From Sanguibacter suaedae (GTDB lineage Bacteria; Actinomycetota; Actinomycetes; Actinomycetales; Cellulomonadaceae), in the NCBI RefSeq assembly GCF_016342785.1, contig NZ_JAEINH010000006.1, positions 124,001 through 188,000 of the forward strand: 64,000 nt of DNA. The letters are read 5' to 3'. This document shows, piece by piece, positions 35,060 through 47,458 of the stretch. The notes beneath the pieces are model-generated. The model was not told where the DNA came from, searched no databases, and worked only from the letters and a program-made list of their open reading frames with translations. Every line of letters begins with the position of its first letter. Position 1 is the stretch's first letter. A program made the position numbers and the translations under genes.

Positions 35060-36895
35060 ATGCAAACCCATCAGTACGACGTCGTCATCGTCGGCGCTGG
35101 CGGCGCGGGCATGCGCGCAGCCCTCGAGTCCTCGGGATCCGTGCGCACCGCGGTGATCTCCAAGCTCTACCCGACCCGGTCGCACACCGGCGCCGCCCAG
35201 GGCGGCATGTGCGCCGCCCTGGCGAACGTCGAGGAGGACAACTGGGAGTGGCACACGTTCGACACCGTCAAGGGCGGTGACTACCTCGTGGACCAGGACG
35301 CCGCGGAGATCATGGCCAAGGAGGCCATCGACGCCGTCCTCGACCTCGAGCGGATGGGCCTGCCCTTCAACCGCACCCCCGAGGGCCGCATCGACCAGCG
35401 CCGCTTCGGCGGGCACACGCGCAACCACGGCGAGGCCGCGGTCCGCCGCTCCTGCTACGCCGCCGACCGCACGGGTCACATGATCCTCCAGACGCTCTAC
35501 CAGCAGTGCGTCAAGCAGGACGTCGAGTTCTTCAACGAGTTCTACGTCCTCGACCTCCTCGTCGACCACGACCTCTCCGAGGGCCACGTGGCCGACGGCG
35601 AGGAGGTCAACGCCACCGGTGTGGTCGCCTACGACCTCGCGACCGGTGAGATCCACGTCTTCCAGGCCAAGGCGATCATCTTCGCCACCGGCGGCGCCGG
35701 GAAGATCTTCAAGACGACGTCCAACGCCCACACCCTCACCGGTGACGGCATGGCCCTCGCACTGCGACGTGGCTTCCCGCTCGAGGACATGGAGTTCTTC
35801 CAGTTCCACCCGACCGGTCTCGCCGGGCTCGGCATCCTCCTCTCGGAGGCCGCCCGCGGCGAGGGCGGGATCCTCCGCAACGGCGACGGCGAGCGCTTCA
35901 TGGAGCGGTACGCACCGACCATCAAGGACCTCGCCCCCCGCGACATCGTGGCGCGGTCGATGGCGAACGAGGTCCGTGAAGGGCGCGGGGCAGGCCCGAA
36001 CAAGGACTACATCCTCCTCGACCTCACGCACCTCGAGCCCGCCCACATCGACGCGAAGCTCCCGGACATCACCGAGTTCGCCCGCACGTACCTGGGCATC
36101 GAGCCCTACACGGAGCCCGTGCCCGTGTACCCCACCGCCCACTACGCGATGGGCGGGATCCCCACCAACGTCGACGCCGAGGTGCTGCGCAACAACACCG
36201 ACGTCGTCAAGGGTCTCTACGCTGCCGGCGAGGTCGCCTGCGTCTCGGTCCACGGCTCGAACCGGCTGGGCACGAACTCCCTCCTCGACATCAACGTGTT
36301 CGGCAAGAGGGCAGGCCGGGCAGCGGCCGCGTACGCGAGGACCGCGCAGTTCACGGACATCCCCGACGGTGCGGCCGACCCGGTCGTCGCACAGCTCGAC
36401 GAGATGCGCGAGCGTCCCGACGGGGAGCGGGTGGCCGAGATCCGCACCGCGCTCCAGGAGACCATGGACCGCAACGCCCAGGTGTTCCGCACCGACGAGT
36501 CGCTCCGCGAGGCCATGGCGGACATCCGCGAGCTCCAGAAGCGCTACAAGAACGTGAGCGTCCAGGACAAGGGACGCATGTTCAACACGGACCTCCTCGA
36601 GGCCCTCGAGCTCGGGTTCCTGCTCGACATCGCGGAGGTCGTGGTCATCGGCGCGCTCAACAGGAAGGAGTCCCGCGGCGGTCACTTCCGCGAGGACTTC
36701 CCCGAGCGCGACGACACGAGCTGGATGCTCCACACCATGGCGTACCGACGCCCGCTCGGGACGACGACGGTGGAGAGCGCCGACGGGACGGAAGGGATGT
36801 TCTCCGAGGAGAGCACCTTCGACAACTACAAGGTCGTGCTCGGCGGGAAGTCCGTCGTCCAGACCAGGTACGAGCCGATGGAGCGTAAGTACTGA
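35060..36895 (+). CDS. sdhA: Succinate dehydrogenase flavoprotein subunit
   Basis: 611 residues oxidising succinate to fumarate in the TCA cycle on the cytoplasmic face. The FAD site [17 protein letters not shown], covalent-FAD His region [15 protein letters not shown], active-site [11 protein letters not shown] and the late [18 protein letters not shown] are intact. The ATG at 35060 has AGGAGG 11 nt upstream; the longer frame to 34766 is a shadow within sdhD. Stop and sdhB start overlap by one base. Confidence 0.97.
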   Translation: MQTHQYDVVIVGAGGAGMRAALESSGSVRTAVISKLYPTRSHTGAAQGGMCAALANVEEDNWEWHTFDTVKGGDYLVDQDAAEIMAKEAIDAVLDLERMGLPFNRTPEGRIDQRRFGGHTRNHGEAAVRRSCYAADRTGHMILQTLYQQCVKQDVEFFNEFYVLDLLVDHDLSEGHVADGEEVNATGVVAYDLATGEIHVFQAKAIIFATGGAGKIFKTTSNAHTLTGDGMALALRRGFPLEDMEFFQFHPTGLAGLGILLSEAARGEGGILRNGDGERFMERYAPTIKDLAPRDIVARSMANEVREGRGAGPNKDYILLDLTHLEPAHIDAKLPDITEFARTYLGIEPYTEPVPVYPTAHYAMGGIPTNVDAEVLRNNTDVVKGLYAAGEVACVSVHGSNRLGTNSLLDINVFGKRAGRAAAAYARTAQFTDIPDGAADPVVAQLDEMRERPDGERVAEIRTALQETMDRNAQVFRTDESLREAMADIRELQKRYKNVSVQDKGRMFNTDLLEALELGFLLDIAEVVVIGALNRKESRGGHFREDFPERDDTSWMLHTMAYRRPLGTTTVESADGTEGMFSEESTFDNYKVVLGGKSVVQTRYEPMERKY

Positions 36896-37659
36896 TGACT
36901 GCCACGATCGAGGACGCCCCCACGACGTCCGTCCCCGAGATCCCCTCCTTCGAGGTGACTCTCCGGGTCCGCCGGTACCTGCCCGAGTCCTCGCACGGCG
37001 ACGAGGCCTACTGGGAGGAGTTCACGGTCACCGCGCACGGCACGGACCGCGTGCTCGACGCCCTGCACAAGATCAAGTGGGAGCACGACGGCTCCCTGAC
37101 GTTCCGTCGGTCGTGCGCCCACGGTGTCTGCGGGTCGGACGCCGTCCGCATCAACGGCCGGAACCGGCTCGCGTGCAAGACGCTCCTCAAGGACGTCAAC
37201 CCGGACAAGCCCATCCTCGTCGAGCCCATCAAGGGCCTGCCGGTCATCAAGGACCTGGTCGTCGACATGGAGCCGTTCTTCGCGTCCTACCGCGAGATCA
37301 TGCCGTTCCTCGTCACCACCGGGAACGAGCCGAGCAAGGAGCGCCTGCAGTCGTCGGAGCAGCGCGAGCGGTTCGACGACACCACCAAGTGCATCCTGTG
37401 CGCCGCGTGCACCTCCTCGTGCCCGGTGTTCTGGACCGACGGGCAGTACTTCGGTCCCGCGGCGATCGTCAACGCGCACCGGTTCATCTTCGACTCCCGT
37501 GACGAGGGCGCGGAGCAGCGCCTGGAGATCCTCAACGACAAGGAGGGCGTGTGGCGCTGCCGCACGACCTTCAACTGCTCGGAGGCGTGCCCCCGAGGCA
37601 TCGAGGTCACCAAGGCCATCCAGGAGGTCAAGCGCGCGATGATCACCCGCGCGTTCTGA
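36895..37659 (+). CDS. sdhB: Succinate dehydrogenase iron-sulfur subunit
   Basis: 254 residues linking the flavoprotein to the membrane anchor. The [2Fe-2S] ligands lie in RRSCAHGVCGSDAVRINGRN with the fourth at LACK, then two ferredoxin motifs (CILCAACTSSCPVFW and CRTTFNCSEACPRGI) for the [4Fe-4S] and [3Fe-4S] clusters. Last gene of the operon; a 17-bp-stem terminator begins 18 bp later. Confidence 0.97.
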   Translation: MTATIEDAPTTSVPEIPSFEVTLRVRRYLPESSHGDEAYWEEFTVTAHGTDRVLDALHKIKWEHDGSLTFRRSCAHGVCGSDAVRINGRNRLACKTLLKDVNPDKPILVEPIKGLPVIKDLVVDMEPFFASYREIMPFLVTTGNEPSKERLQSSEQRERFDDTTKCILCAACTSSCPVFWTDGQYFGPAAIVNAHRFIFDSRDEGAEQRLEILNDKEGVWRCRTTFNCSEACPRGIEVTKAIQEVKRAMITRAF

Positions 37660-37676
37660 GCCCCACCGCCATCCGG

Positions 37677-37726
37677 TACGACGACGGGCGGCGCCCTCCA
37701 CGAGGAGGACGCCGCCCGTCGTCGTA
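37677..37726. terminator. Strong bidirectional terminator after sdhB
   Basis: Perfect 17-bp outer stem TACGACGACGGGCGGCG/CGCCGCCCGTCGTCGTA, with a further CCTCC/GGAGG pairing inside, between the convergent sdhB and 2H phosphoesterase genes. Confidence 0.9.
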
Positions 37727-37741
37727 GGACGCTCGGTCCGC

Positions 37742-39417
<1,676 letters not shown>

Positions 39418-39837
39418 TCAGGTCGCCTCGGCGTCGAAGGGCGCCGGCACGCCGACCGGGAGCCGCTCCGGGGCAGGCTCGGGCGCTGCCGCGGACCCTT
39501 GCGGAACACGGCCCGGCCGGTTCGCGGGCCCTCCGGTCTTGGTCGGGCGAGGCCTCTGGTCCTGCGTCCGGGGATCGAGGACGGTGTCCTCGAGGAGCGC
39601 GTCGCGCACGATGCGCCTCGGGTCGTAGCGACGCGGGTCGAGCTGCGCCCAGTCGACGTCGGCGACCTCCGGACCGAGCTCCTCGCTGACCTTCTCCTTG
39701 GCGTCCACGAGGAACACCTTGGCGCGCCGGACCACGGTCGCGAGCTGCTCGGCGTATCCGGGGAGACGCTCCGGGCCGATCACGAGGACCGCGAGGACGA
39801 GGATGATGACGAGCTCGCCACCGTTGATTCCGAACAC
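39418..39837 (-). CDS. tatB: Sec-independent translocase TatB-like protein
   Basis: 139 residues: N-terminal membrane helix (FGINGGELVIILVLAVLVI) with GPERLPGYA forming the hinge, an amphipathic helix, then a long Pro/Ala-rich tail that is probably disordered. It acts in twin-arginine export of folded proteins. The GTG at 39837 lies 7 bp after htrA. The sigE-rseA-htrA-tatB order is the same as in M. tuberculosis, which supports TatB over TatA. Confidence 0.9.
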   Translation of the reverse strand: MFGINGGELVIILVLAVLVIGPERLPGYAEQLATVVRRAKVFLVDAKEKVSEELGPEVADVDWAQLDPRRYDPRRIVRDALLEDTVLDPRTQDQRPRPTKTGGPANRPGRVPQGSAAAPEPAPERLPVGVPAPFDAEAT

Positions 39838-39844
39838 CGCAGAC

Positions 39845-41259
<1,415 letters not shown>

Positions 41260-41263
<4 letters not shown>

Positions 41264-42234
41264 GAGAGGACTCCTGTCAGTGTGGACCAGCCGCGACCGA
41301 CGCGGGCCTGGAAACCTGTGTCGAACTCGTCGACCGTGAAGCTCGAGACTAGTTGTAGCACGTCGTCGCCGTCCGCCTCGGCGACGAGGTCGACGACGGT
41401 GTCCGAGGACTGCCACACCAGGTGCAGCGGCTCGTCCGACAGGACGTACACAGGCCCTTCCACCACGTCGAGGACCGGGAGCCCGTCGATCGCGCTCAGC
41501 TCGAGCTGCCCCTTCTGCTCCCTGACCACGATCCGGCCCACAGGGCTCTCCAGGTCCACCTCGAGCACCGACCCGCCCTGGCCCGTGTACCGCACCTGGG
41601 TGACGGCGACGGAGTCCGGGATCGACGACGGGCACGGCCAGCCCTGCTGCTGCATCCACACGAGGAGGTCGTCCGCCCCGGTCCCCGGCTCCACCGCGTC
41701 CGCGCCACCGACGGGCAGCGCTCGCGCCGCCCCTGCGTCGAGGCCACCGTCCCCCACGGACGGGGCGGCGGCCAGCGCGGCCAGCGCCTCCACCGGGTGT
41801 CGGGCCGGGACGACGAGCGGGCGCGAGCCGAGCACGAACAGCCCGGCCGCGGCGACACCGGTCGCAGCCGCCGCCGAGAGCGCGACCCCCCGCACCCACC
41901 AGCGTCCGGGCGCGACGTCGCCGCAGAGCGCCGACGAGCGCGGCGGCAGGGGCTCCTGCTGTCGCCACGGCTCCGCGCGCCGGGGCGGGGCGTGAGCGGC
42001 TTCGTGGGAGCCTTCCGGCTCGCAGCTCATGGCGAGGAGCCTGGAGACGAAGGCCGAGTCAGGGATGACGTCGAGGGCGTCGCACGTGAGCGCACGGTGC
42101 GCCTCGCGGGCCGCACGGAGCTCGTCGGCGCAGTCGTCGCACGCGGCGACGTGCGCGAGCGCGCGCTCGCGCTCGTCAGGGGCGAGCTGACCGTCCACCA
42201 CCGCGGAGATCCGCGACCCGAGGTGGGAGGTCAC
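41260..42234 (-). CDS. Zinc-type anti-sigma factor (RseA-like) with long C-terminal domain
   Basis: 324 residues. N-terminal zf-HC2/ZAS helix with [12 protein letters not shown] (His-x3-Cys-x2-Cys, residues about 27-34) binds the sigma factor. A membrane helix follows near 115-137, then an extracytoplasmic domain of about 185 residues ([20 protein letters not shown] and a C-terminal [19 protein letters not shown]). M. tuberculosis RseA is shorter and cytosolic, so here the anti-sigma factor may sense the envelope directly. Coupled by GTGA to sigE before it and htrA after it. Confidence 0.88.
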
Positions 42235-42881
42235 GCCGCACCCCCGGAGATCGTCGCGGAGTCCTCAGGGAGCGGAGCCGCGTGGATCGCGCGCGGCTCG
42301 GGGGCCCGGTGCGCGAGCGTCAGGCGCAGCTGGGTGCGGGCCCGGTGGATCCGCGAGCGGACCGTCCCCAGCTTGATCCCGAGCGTGACGGCGATCTCCT
42401 CGTAGGACAGCCCCTCGATGTCGCAGAGCACGACGGCGGCCCGGTACTCCGGGGCGAGCGCGTCGAGAGCCCGCTGCACGTCGTGGTCGAGGTGGGCGTG
42501 CTCGAAGCCACGTTCCGGCTCGTGGAGCTCCCCGCGGGCCGGGTGCTGCGCGTCGATCTCGCCCGTGGCGTCCATGCGGATGCGCTTCTTGCGTCGCACC
42601 TGGTCGAGGAAGAGGTTGGTGGTGATGCGGTGCAACCACCCCTCGAAGGTGCCGGGGGTGTAGTCCTTGAGGGACCGGAACACGCGCACGAAGACGTCCT
42701 GGGTGAGGTCCTCCGCGTCGTGCTGGTTCCCGGTGAGGCGGTATGCCAACCGGTACACCCGAGCGGAGTGGTCGCGCACGATGGACTCCCAGGTGGGGGG
42801 ACGCCATTCGCCCTCCCCCGGCCCTGCCGCTCCGGGCGTCGACACGTGCGTGGGGTGGACCGGATGATCGGAGTCCTGCAT
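42231..42881 (-). CDS. sigE: ECF sigma factor, SigE-type
   Basis: About 216 residues: region 2 ([40 protein letters not shown]) and region 4 helix-turn-helix ([39 protein letters not shown]). It controls the envelope-stress response and is held by the zinc anti-sigma encoded next. The start was placed at the ATG at 42881 because the N-terminal 35 residues from there are already longer than most relatives; the open frame extends to 43010. It diverges from the O-methyltransferase gene. Confidence 0.92.
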   Translation of the reverse strand: MQDSDHPVHPTHVSTPGAAGPGEGEWRPPTWESIVRDHSARVYRLAYRLTGNQHDAEDLTQDVFVRVFRSLKDYTPGTFEGWLHRITTNLFLDQVRRKKRIRMDATGEIDAQHPARGELHEPERGFEHAHLDHDVQRALDALAPEYRAAVVLCDIEGLSYEEIAVTLGIKLGTVRSRIHRARTQLRLTLAHRAPEPRAIHAAPLPEDSATISGGAA

Positions 42882-43051
42882 CCGCACAGTCTCCCAGGCC
42901 TGGGGGCGGGCTGTCGCGTCCTCCACCAAGGTTTCACCGTGAGCGCACAGCGTCAGGGGGACGCGCACGGAGCGGCCTTCCCGGGTTCGTGGGGGGGGCG
43001 ACGGTAGCATCGGCGCCAGAGAACCGCCCGCTGCCGCACCTGGAGGACATC

Positions 43052-43681
43052 ATCGCTGACAAGGCTCAGAGCTGGGCGTACGCGGAGGAGTTCGTCATCG
43101 AGGACGAGGTCCTCCTGCAGGCGCGCGAGCGTGGGGCGCAGCTCGGGTGCCACGGCGTCCAGCCCGGCACCGGAGCAGCCCTCACGGTCCTCGCCGCCGC
43201 TGTCGGCGCGAGAGCAGTCGTCGAGGTCGCGACGGGCGCCGGTGTGGCGAGCCTCTGCCTGCTGCGCGGCATGCACCCGGACGGTGTCCTCACGACGATC
43301 GACGTGGAGGTGGAGCACCAGCGTGCCGCGAAGGAGGCCTTCGCGCAGGCAGGGTTCCGCCCGACGAGGACCAGGACCATCTCGGGCCGGCCGCTCGACG
43401 TGCTGCCGCGGCTCACGGACGGCGCCTACGACATGGTGGTCGTCTCCGGCGAGAAGTCGGCCTTCCCCGAGTACGTCGACCAGGGCCTGCGTCTGCTGAG
43501 GTCCGGCGGCGTGCTGGCCGTGGACGAGGCCCTGCTCCACGGCCAGGTCGCCGACCCCGCGCGGCGGGACGAGACGACGACGACGATCCGTGAGGTCGGC
43601 CGCCGGCTCCGGTCGGACGACCGCGTGCTGTCGGTCCTGCTCCCCGTCGGCGACGGGCTCCTCGTGTCCGTCCGTCGCTGA
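43052..43681 (+). CDS. O-methyltransferase (SAM-dependent, family 3)
   Basis: About 209 residues like Rv1220c: SAM site VVEVATGAGVASLCLLRGM, DVEVEHQRAAKEAF, and VVSGEKSAFPEYVDQGLRLL near the metal site. The substrate is unknown. The start is odd: GGAGG at 43042-43046 is followed 5 nt later by ATC GCT GAC AAG, and an ATC start here would give the usual family length. The nearest canonical in-frame codon is GTG at 42989, but it has no ribosome site and a -10-like TAGCAT (43004-43009) lies inside it. Divergent from sigE, as in mycobacteria. Confidence 0.82.
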   Translation: MADKAQSWAYAEEFVIEDEVLLQARERGAQLGCHGVQPGTGAALTVLAAAVGARAVVEVATGAGVASLCLLRGMHPDGVLTTIDVEVEHQRAAKEAFAQAGFRPTRTRTISGRPLDVLPRLTDGAYDMVVVSGEKSAFPEYVDQGLRLLRSGGVLAVDEALLHGQVADPARRDETTTTIREVGRRLRSDDRVLSVLLPVGDGLLVSVRR

Positions 43682-43685
43682 GCGG

Positions 43686-45296
43686 TCAGCGGAGCTTCTC
43701 GAGGAAGCGCAGAAGCAGACGCGCCCCGTAGCCCGAAGCGCCCTTGCTGACCTCGTGGACAGCGCTGGTTGCACGCGCCGGGCCGGCGATGTCCAGGTGG
43801 ACCCAGCGTCGTCCTGGCACGAAGCGACGCAGGAACAGAGCCGCGGTGATGGATCCACCACCGATCGACGCGTCGGTCGGGACGTGCCTGAGGTCCGCGA
43901 GCGACGAGTCGAGCGCCGACTCGTAGTCCTCGACGAGCGGCATGTGCCACACACGCTCACCGGTGAGGTCGGCGGCCGACTCGAGCGCGACGCGCAGCTT
44001 CTCGTCCTCGGTGTAGAGGGCGGCGTGCCCCCGCCCGAGCCCCAGGCTCGCCGCTCCGGTGAGCGTCGCCACGTCGACGAGGACGTCGGGGTCGAGCGTG
44101 GCGTCCGCGTACGACAGCGCGTCGGCGAGGACGATGCGGCCCTCGGCGTCCGTGTTCGCGATCTCGACGGTGGTCCCGTCGTGCAGCGTGAGGACGTCCC
44201 CGGGCCGGTAGGAGTCGGCACCCATGTGGTTCTCGGCGAGGGGCAGCACCGCGGTGACCCTGTGCTTCACCTGCGCGCGGGACGCGGAGAGGACCACGGA
44301 GAGCGCGACGGCCGCACCGGCCATGTCGGTCTTCATGGGGATCATGGCCTCGCGCTGCTTGATGGAGAGCCCGCCCGTGTCGTAGGTGATGCCCTTCCCG
44401 ACGAGCACGACGTGCTTGGACCCGCGCGCCGGGGGTGAGCCGAAAGGCACGTAGGACACCGTCACGAGGCGCGGGGTGCTCGCCGACCCCCTGCCCACGG
44501 CGAGGATCCCGCCGAACCCGCCTGCCGCGAGCTCGTCGGGGCCCAGGACGCGGACGTCGAGCCCCTCGACGTCCGCGAGCGCCGTCGCGCGGTCCGCCAT
44601 CCACCCGGGGGTCTTCGTGCTGGAGGGGGCGTTCGTGAGGTCGCGGACCAGCCACGTGGCCCACGCGCCACGGACCGCCGACTCGACCACGTGGTCGGGG
44701 GTGGGGCCGAGGAGGACGAGCTGCTCCGCGGGGGGCGTGCCCGTCCGGGCGGAGGCCGTGGGCGTCCGGTAGGAGGCGAGGAGGTATCCCTCCACGAACG
44801 CGGTGGCGCCCGCGACGTCGGCCCGCGCGGCCACGGTGGTGAGGGCGCGACCGAGGCCCCGCGTGGCTCGCGCGACGGCTGCGCCGGCGCGGCGGAGGTC
44901 CGTGGTCGTCTCACGGCCGACGCCCACGAGAACGACCCGCGAGGGCAGCCCCTGCCACGGGAGCGTGGTCCTCCCGCTCCGGTGGGGTCGCGGGAGGTCG
45001 ATGGTGTGCACCGTCCCCGCGGCCCCGGAGAAGTCCGCCCGCTCGGCGAGCTCGGCCAGGTCGATCCCGTACCGCACCGCTGCGTCGGTCGTCCCGGCAC
45101 GGGGCTGGAGCTCGTCGTCGCCCTCGACGGGAGCCCCGACGGCCACGAGCACGGCGTCGACCTCACCCTCCTCGAGGAAGGTGCAGTCGGCCAGGCGACC
45201 GGGGGCTGTGACCACCTCGGGGAGGTCGCGTCCGACGTGGTCCGCGTCAGGACCGCTGGCCGGTCGGGTGGGAGTGTCGGTGGTGCGCGGCGACAA
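43686..45296 (-). CDS. pepA: Leucyl aminopeptidase (M17)
   Basis: 536 residues. The C-terminal catalytic domain carries the two-zinc site (LVGKGITYDTGGLSIK, MKTDMAGAAV) and the signature NTDAEGRIVLADAL; the N-terminal domain is variable. It removes N-terminal residues from cytoplasmic peptides. The start appears to be TTG at 45296, 2 bp after the DUF3117 stop, so translation may depend on the upstream gene. TTG is uncommon here and a later start is possible. Confidence 0.92.
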   Translation of the reverse strand: MSPRTTDTPTRPASGPDADHVGRDLPEVVTAPGRLADCTFLEEGEVDAVLVAVGAPVEGDDELQPRAGTTDAAVRYGIDLAELAERADFSGAAGTVHTIDLPRPHRSGRTTLPWQGLPSRVVLVGVGRETTTDLRRAGAAVARATRGLGRALTTVAARADVAGATAFVEGYLLASYRTPTASARTGTPPAEQLVLLGPTPDHVVESAVRGAWATWLVRDLTNAPSSTKTPGWMADRATALADVEGLDVRVLGPDELAAGGFGGILAVGRGSASTPRLVTVSYVPFGSPPARGSKHVVLVGKGITYDTGGLSIKQREAMIPMKTDMAGAAVALSVVLSASRAQVKHRVTAVLPLAENHMGADSYRPGDVLTLHDGTTVEIANTDAEGRIVLADALSYADATLDPDVLVDVATLTGAASLGLGRGHAALYTEDEKLRVALESAADLTGERVWHMPLVEDYESALDSSLADLRHVPTDASIGGGSITAALFLRRFVPGRRWVHLDIAGPARATSAVHEVSKGASGYGARLLLRFLEKLR

Positions 45297-45298
45297 GG

Positions 45299-45466
45299 TC
45301 AGCCCACGACCGCCTGGAGCGCCTCGCCGAGCTCGCCCGCCTCGACCGCGTTGAGCTCGACGACCAGACGGCCCCCGCCCTCGAGGGGCACGCGCATGAC
45401 GATGCCGCGGCCTTCCTTGGTGACCTCGAGTGGTCCGTCGCCGGTCCGTGGCTTCATCGCAGCCAT
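45299..45466 (-). CDS. DUF3117 small protein
   Basis: 55 residues, MAAMKPRTGDGPLEVTKEGR onward, ending ELGEALQAVVG. It matches the highly conserved actinobacterial DUF3117 family (Rv1211-like) of unknown function, predicted to be a small beta-strand protein. GGAGAG lies about 7 nt before the ATG. TAAGAT (45512-45517) is a possible -10. It is flanked by a folP terminator upstream and pepA 2 bp downstream. Confidence 0.9.
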   Translation of the reverse strand: MAAMKPRTGDGPLEVTKEGRGIVMRVPLEGGGRLVVELNAVEAGELGEALQAVVG

Positions 45467-45529
45467 TGATGGCTCTCCATTTCCGTCGATACCGCCGGTA
45501 GTCTCGGGAACATCTTAGTTCACCGGTGG

Positions 45530-45569
45530 CGTCCCCCTCGCCCGCCTGCGACGACGGGCGAGGGGGACG
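45530..45569 (-). terminator. Terminator after folP2-like gene
   Basis: Perfect 15-bp inverted repeat CGTCCCCCTCGCCCG/CGGGCGAGGGGGACG with a 10-nt loop, 10-50 nt after the stop of the dihydropteroate-synthase homolog. Confidence 0.85.
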
Positions 45570-45578
45570 GCGAGCGCG

Positions 45579-46520
45579 TCACTCCAGGCCACGGAGCACA
45601 CGCGCCGCAGGGAGGTCCCCGCGGAGCACGGCGACCATGTCGAGCAGACGCCTCGTGGCGCGCACGTCGTGGGTACGGAAGACCGTCGCTCCGAGCCATG
45701 CCGCGACCGCCGTGGCACCGAGCGTCCCCTCGAGCCGGTCCTCTGCAGGCAGGTCGAGGGACTCCCCCACGAAGTCCTTCCGGGACAGCGCCATGAGCAG
45801 GGGGTAGCCGAGCGACGACAGGCGTGCCGTGCTGCGGGTGAGGTGGAGCGAGTGCCACGTGCTCTTGCCGAAGTCGTGGGTCGGGTCGACGAGGACGGAG
45901 CTCCGCGGGACCCCGCACTCCTCCGCACGACCTGCCGAGCGGGTGAGTGTCGCGACCACGTCGAGCACGACGCCGTCGCGCGGGTCGGACCCCGGTGGCG
46001 CGTCGTCGGGGAGGGGGTAGGCGACCTGGACCGGGTCGGTCCGTGGGACGGCGCCCCCGGTGTGCGAGCACACCACGCCCACGCCGAGCTCACCCGCCAC
46101 CTCCACGAGCCCCGGGTCGTGCCCGGCCCACGTGTCGTTCAGGAGGTCGGCCCCCGCACCCACGACCTCGCGGGCGACCTCCGACCGCCACGTGTCGACG
46201 CTCACCAGAAGGTCCGGGAACTCGGCCCGGAGCCGCTCCACGAACGGCACGGTCCGCCGGATCTCCTCGGAGACGTCCACGACGGGCCCCGTGCCGGCAC
46301 GCACCCCTCCGACGTCCACGATCTCCGCCCCCTCCTCGACCGCGGCCTCCACGGCACGGAGCGCGACGCCGTCGTCGAGCTGGCGCGCGCCGCGGTAGAA
46401 CGAGTCGGCGGTCCGGTTGACGATCGCCATGACCGCGGGAGCGTGCGCCCCGACCGTCCGTCCGCGCAGGACGAGGGCCGGAGCGCGCGGAGGAACCCCG
46501 TGCCCCTCCGGGCCGCTCAC
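45579..46520 (-). CDS. folP2: Dihydropteroate synthase homolog, FolP2 type
   Basis: 313-residue TIM-barrel protein. It opens ALVLRGRTVGAHAPAVMAIV, with VMAIVNRTADSFYRGA replacing the canonical NVTPDSFSDGG, then IVDVGGVRAGTG, SVDTWRSEVA and DFGKSTWHSL. These are FolP2 features. M. tuberculosis FolP2 has no dihydropteroate synthase activity, so this copy may not make folate; a true FolP would be elsewhere. The GTG at 46520 overlaps the LOG-family stop (GTGA), keeping the mycobacterial LOG/folP2 neighbourhood. Confidence 0.88.
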   Translation of the reverse strand: MSGPEGHGVPPRAPALVLRGRTVGAHAPAVMAIVNRTADSFYRGARQLDDGVALRAVEAAVEEGAEIVDVGGVRAGTGPVVDVSEEIRRTVPFVERLRAEFPDLLVSVDTWRSEVAREVVGAGADLLNDTWAGHDPGLVEVAGELGVGVVCSHTGGAVPRTDPVQVAYPLPDDAPPGSDPRDGVVLDVVATLTRSAGRAEECGVPRSSVLVDPTHDFGKSTWHSLHLTRSTARLSSLGYPLLMALSRKDFVGESLDLPAEDRLEGTLGATAVAAWLGATVFRTHDVRATRRLLDMVAVLRGDLPAARVLRGLE

Positions 46521-47362
46521 GCGGACGCGTCGCCGCGCACCGCCTGCGACACCTGCTCGCCGTCCTTGATCTCGGCCTCCGCGGCCTCCGTCGCGGCCAG
46601 CTCCTGCGCACGCAGCTCCTCGTTGCGCTCGCACACGATCCGGACCGCCTCCTCGGGGTCGTCGACGATCTTCAGCAGGTCGATGTCACGGGAGCTGATC
46701 ATCCCCCGGTCGGCCACCGAGGTCCGCAACCAGTCGACGAGCCCCTGCCAGTAGTCACGCCCGACCAGGACGATCGGGAACTCGGTGACCTTGTGCGTCT
46801 GCACGAGCGTCAGCGCCTCGAACAGCTCGTCGAACGTCCCGAAGCCCCCCGGCAGGACCACGAAGCCCGAGGAGTACTTGACGAACATCGTCTTGCGGGC
46901 GAAGAAGTACCGGAAGTTCACGCCGAGGTCGACCCACCGGTTCATGCCCTGCTCGAACGGGAGCTCGATCCCGAGACCGATCGACAGGCCACCCGCCTCG
47001 CTGGCGCCCTTGTTGGCCGCCTCCATGATGCCAGGCCCGCCGCCGGTGATGACGGCGTACCCCTGCTCGACGAGCCCGCGGCCCACCTGCTCACCGAGCG
47101 CGTAGTCCGGGTGGTCCGCGGGGGTGCGCGCCGACCCGAAGACCGAGACCGCGGGCCCCACCTCGGCGAGCGCGCCGAACCCCTCGACGAACTCGCTCTG
47201 GATGCGCATGACCCGCCACGGGTCGCCGTGCACCCAGTCCGCGCTGCCGGAGTTGTCGAGCAGCCTCTGGTCCGTCGTCTTCTGCGGGATCTGGCTGCCT
47301 CGGAGGATCACCGGCCCCTTGCGGTAGCCGGAGCCGGTCTGTGCGATGCCCTCGTCTGTCAT
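46517..47362 (-). CDS. LOG family Rossmann-fold protein (TIGR00730)
   Basis: 281 residues with the nucleotide-monophosphate-binding PVSVFGSARTPADHP, GGGPGIMEAANKGASE and PGGFGTFDELFEALTL (the PGGxGTxxE motif). Relatives release nucleobases from nucleoside monophosphates (cytokinin-activating LOG; the M. tuberculosis ortholog Rv1205 is a proteasome substrate). TAGTCT (47370-47375) ends 7 nt before the ATG, so the transcript is likely leaderless. Confidence 0.92.
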   Translation of the reverse strand: MTDEGIAQTGSGYRKGPVILRGSQIPQKTTDQRLLDNSGSADWVHGDPWRVMRIQSEFVEGFGALAEVGPAVSVFGSARTPADHPDYALGEQVGRGLVEQGYAVITGGGPGIMEAANKGASEAGGLSIGLGIELPFEQGMNRWVDLGVNFRYFFARKTMFVKYSSGFVVLPGGFGTFDELFEALTLVQTHKVTEFPIVLVGRDYWQGLVDWLRTSVADRGMISSRDIDLLKIVDDPEEAVRIVCERNEELRAQELAATEAAEAEIKDGEQVSQAVRGDASA

Positions 47363-47458
47363 GATCCCGAGACTAGGTCGTGCCGCGCGACGCTTCCACC
47401 CGCCCGTACCGCTCGGTGGACGAACGGGAGGTGAACGGCTGGGCCGGTCGCCGTCCGC

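Noticed and set aside
34904-36733. 609-codon open frame antisense to sdhA
   Set aside because: Same third-position effect; no recognisable domain and it lies inside sdhCDAB.
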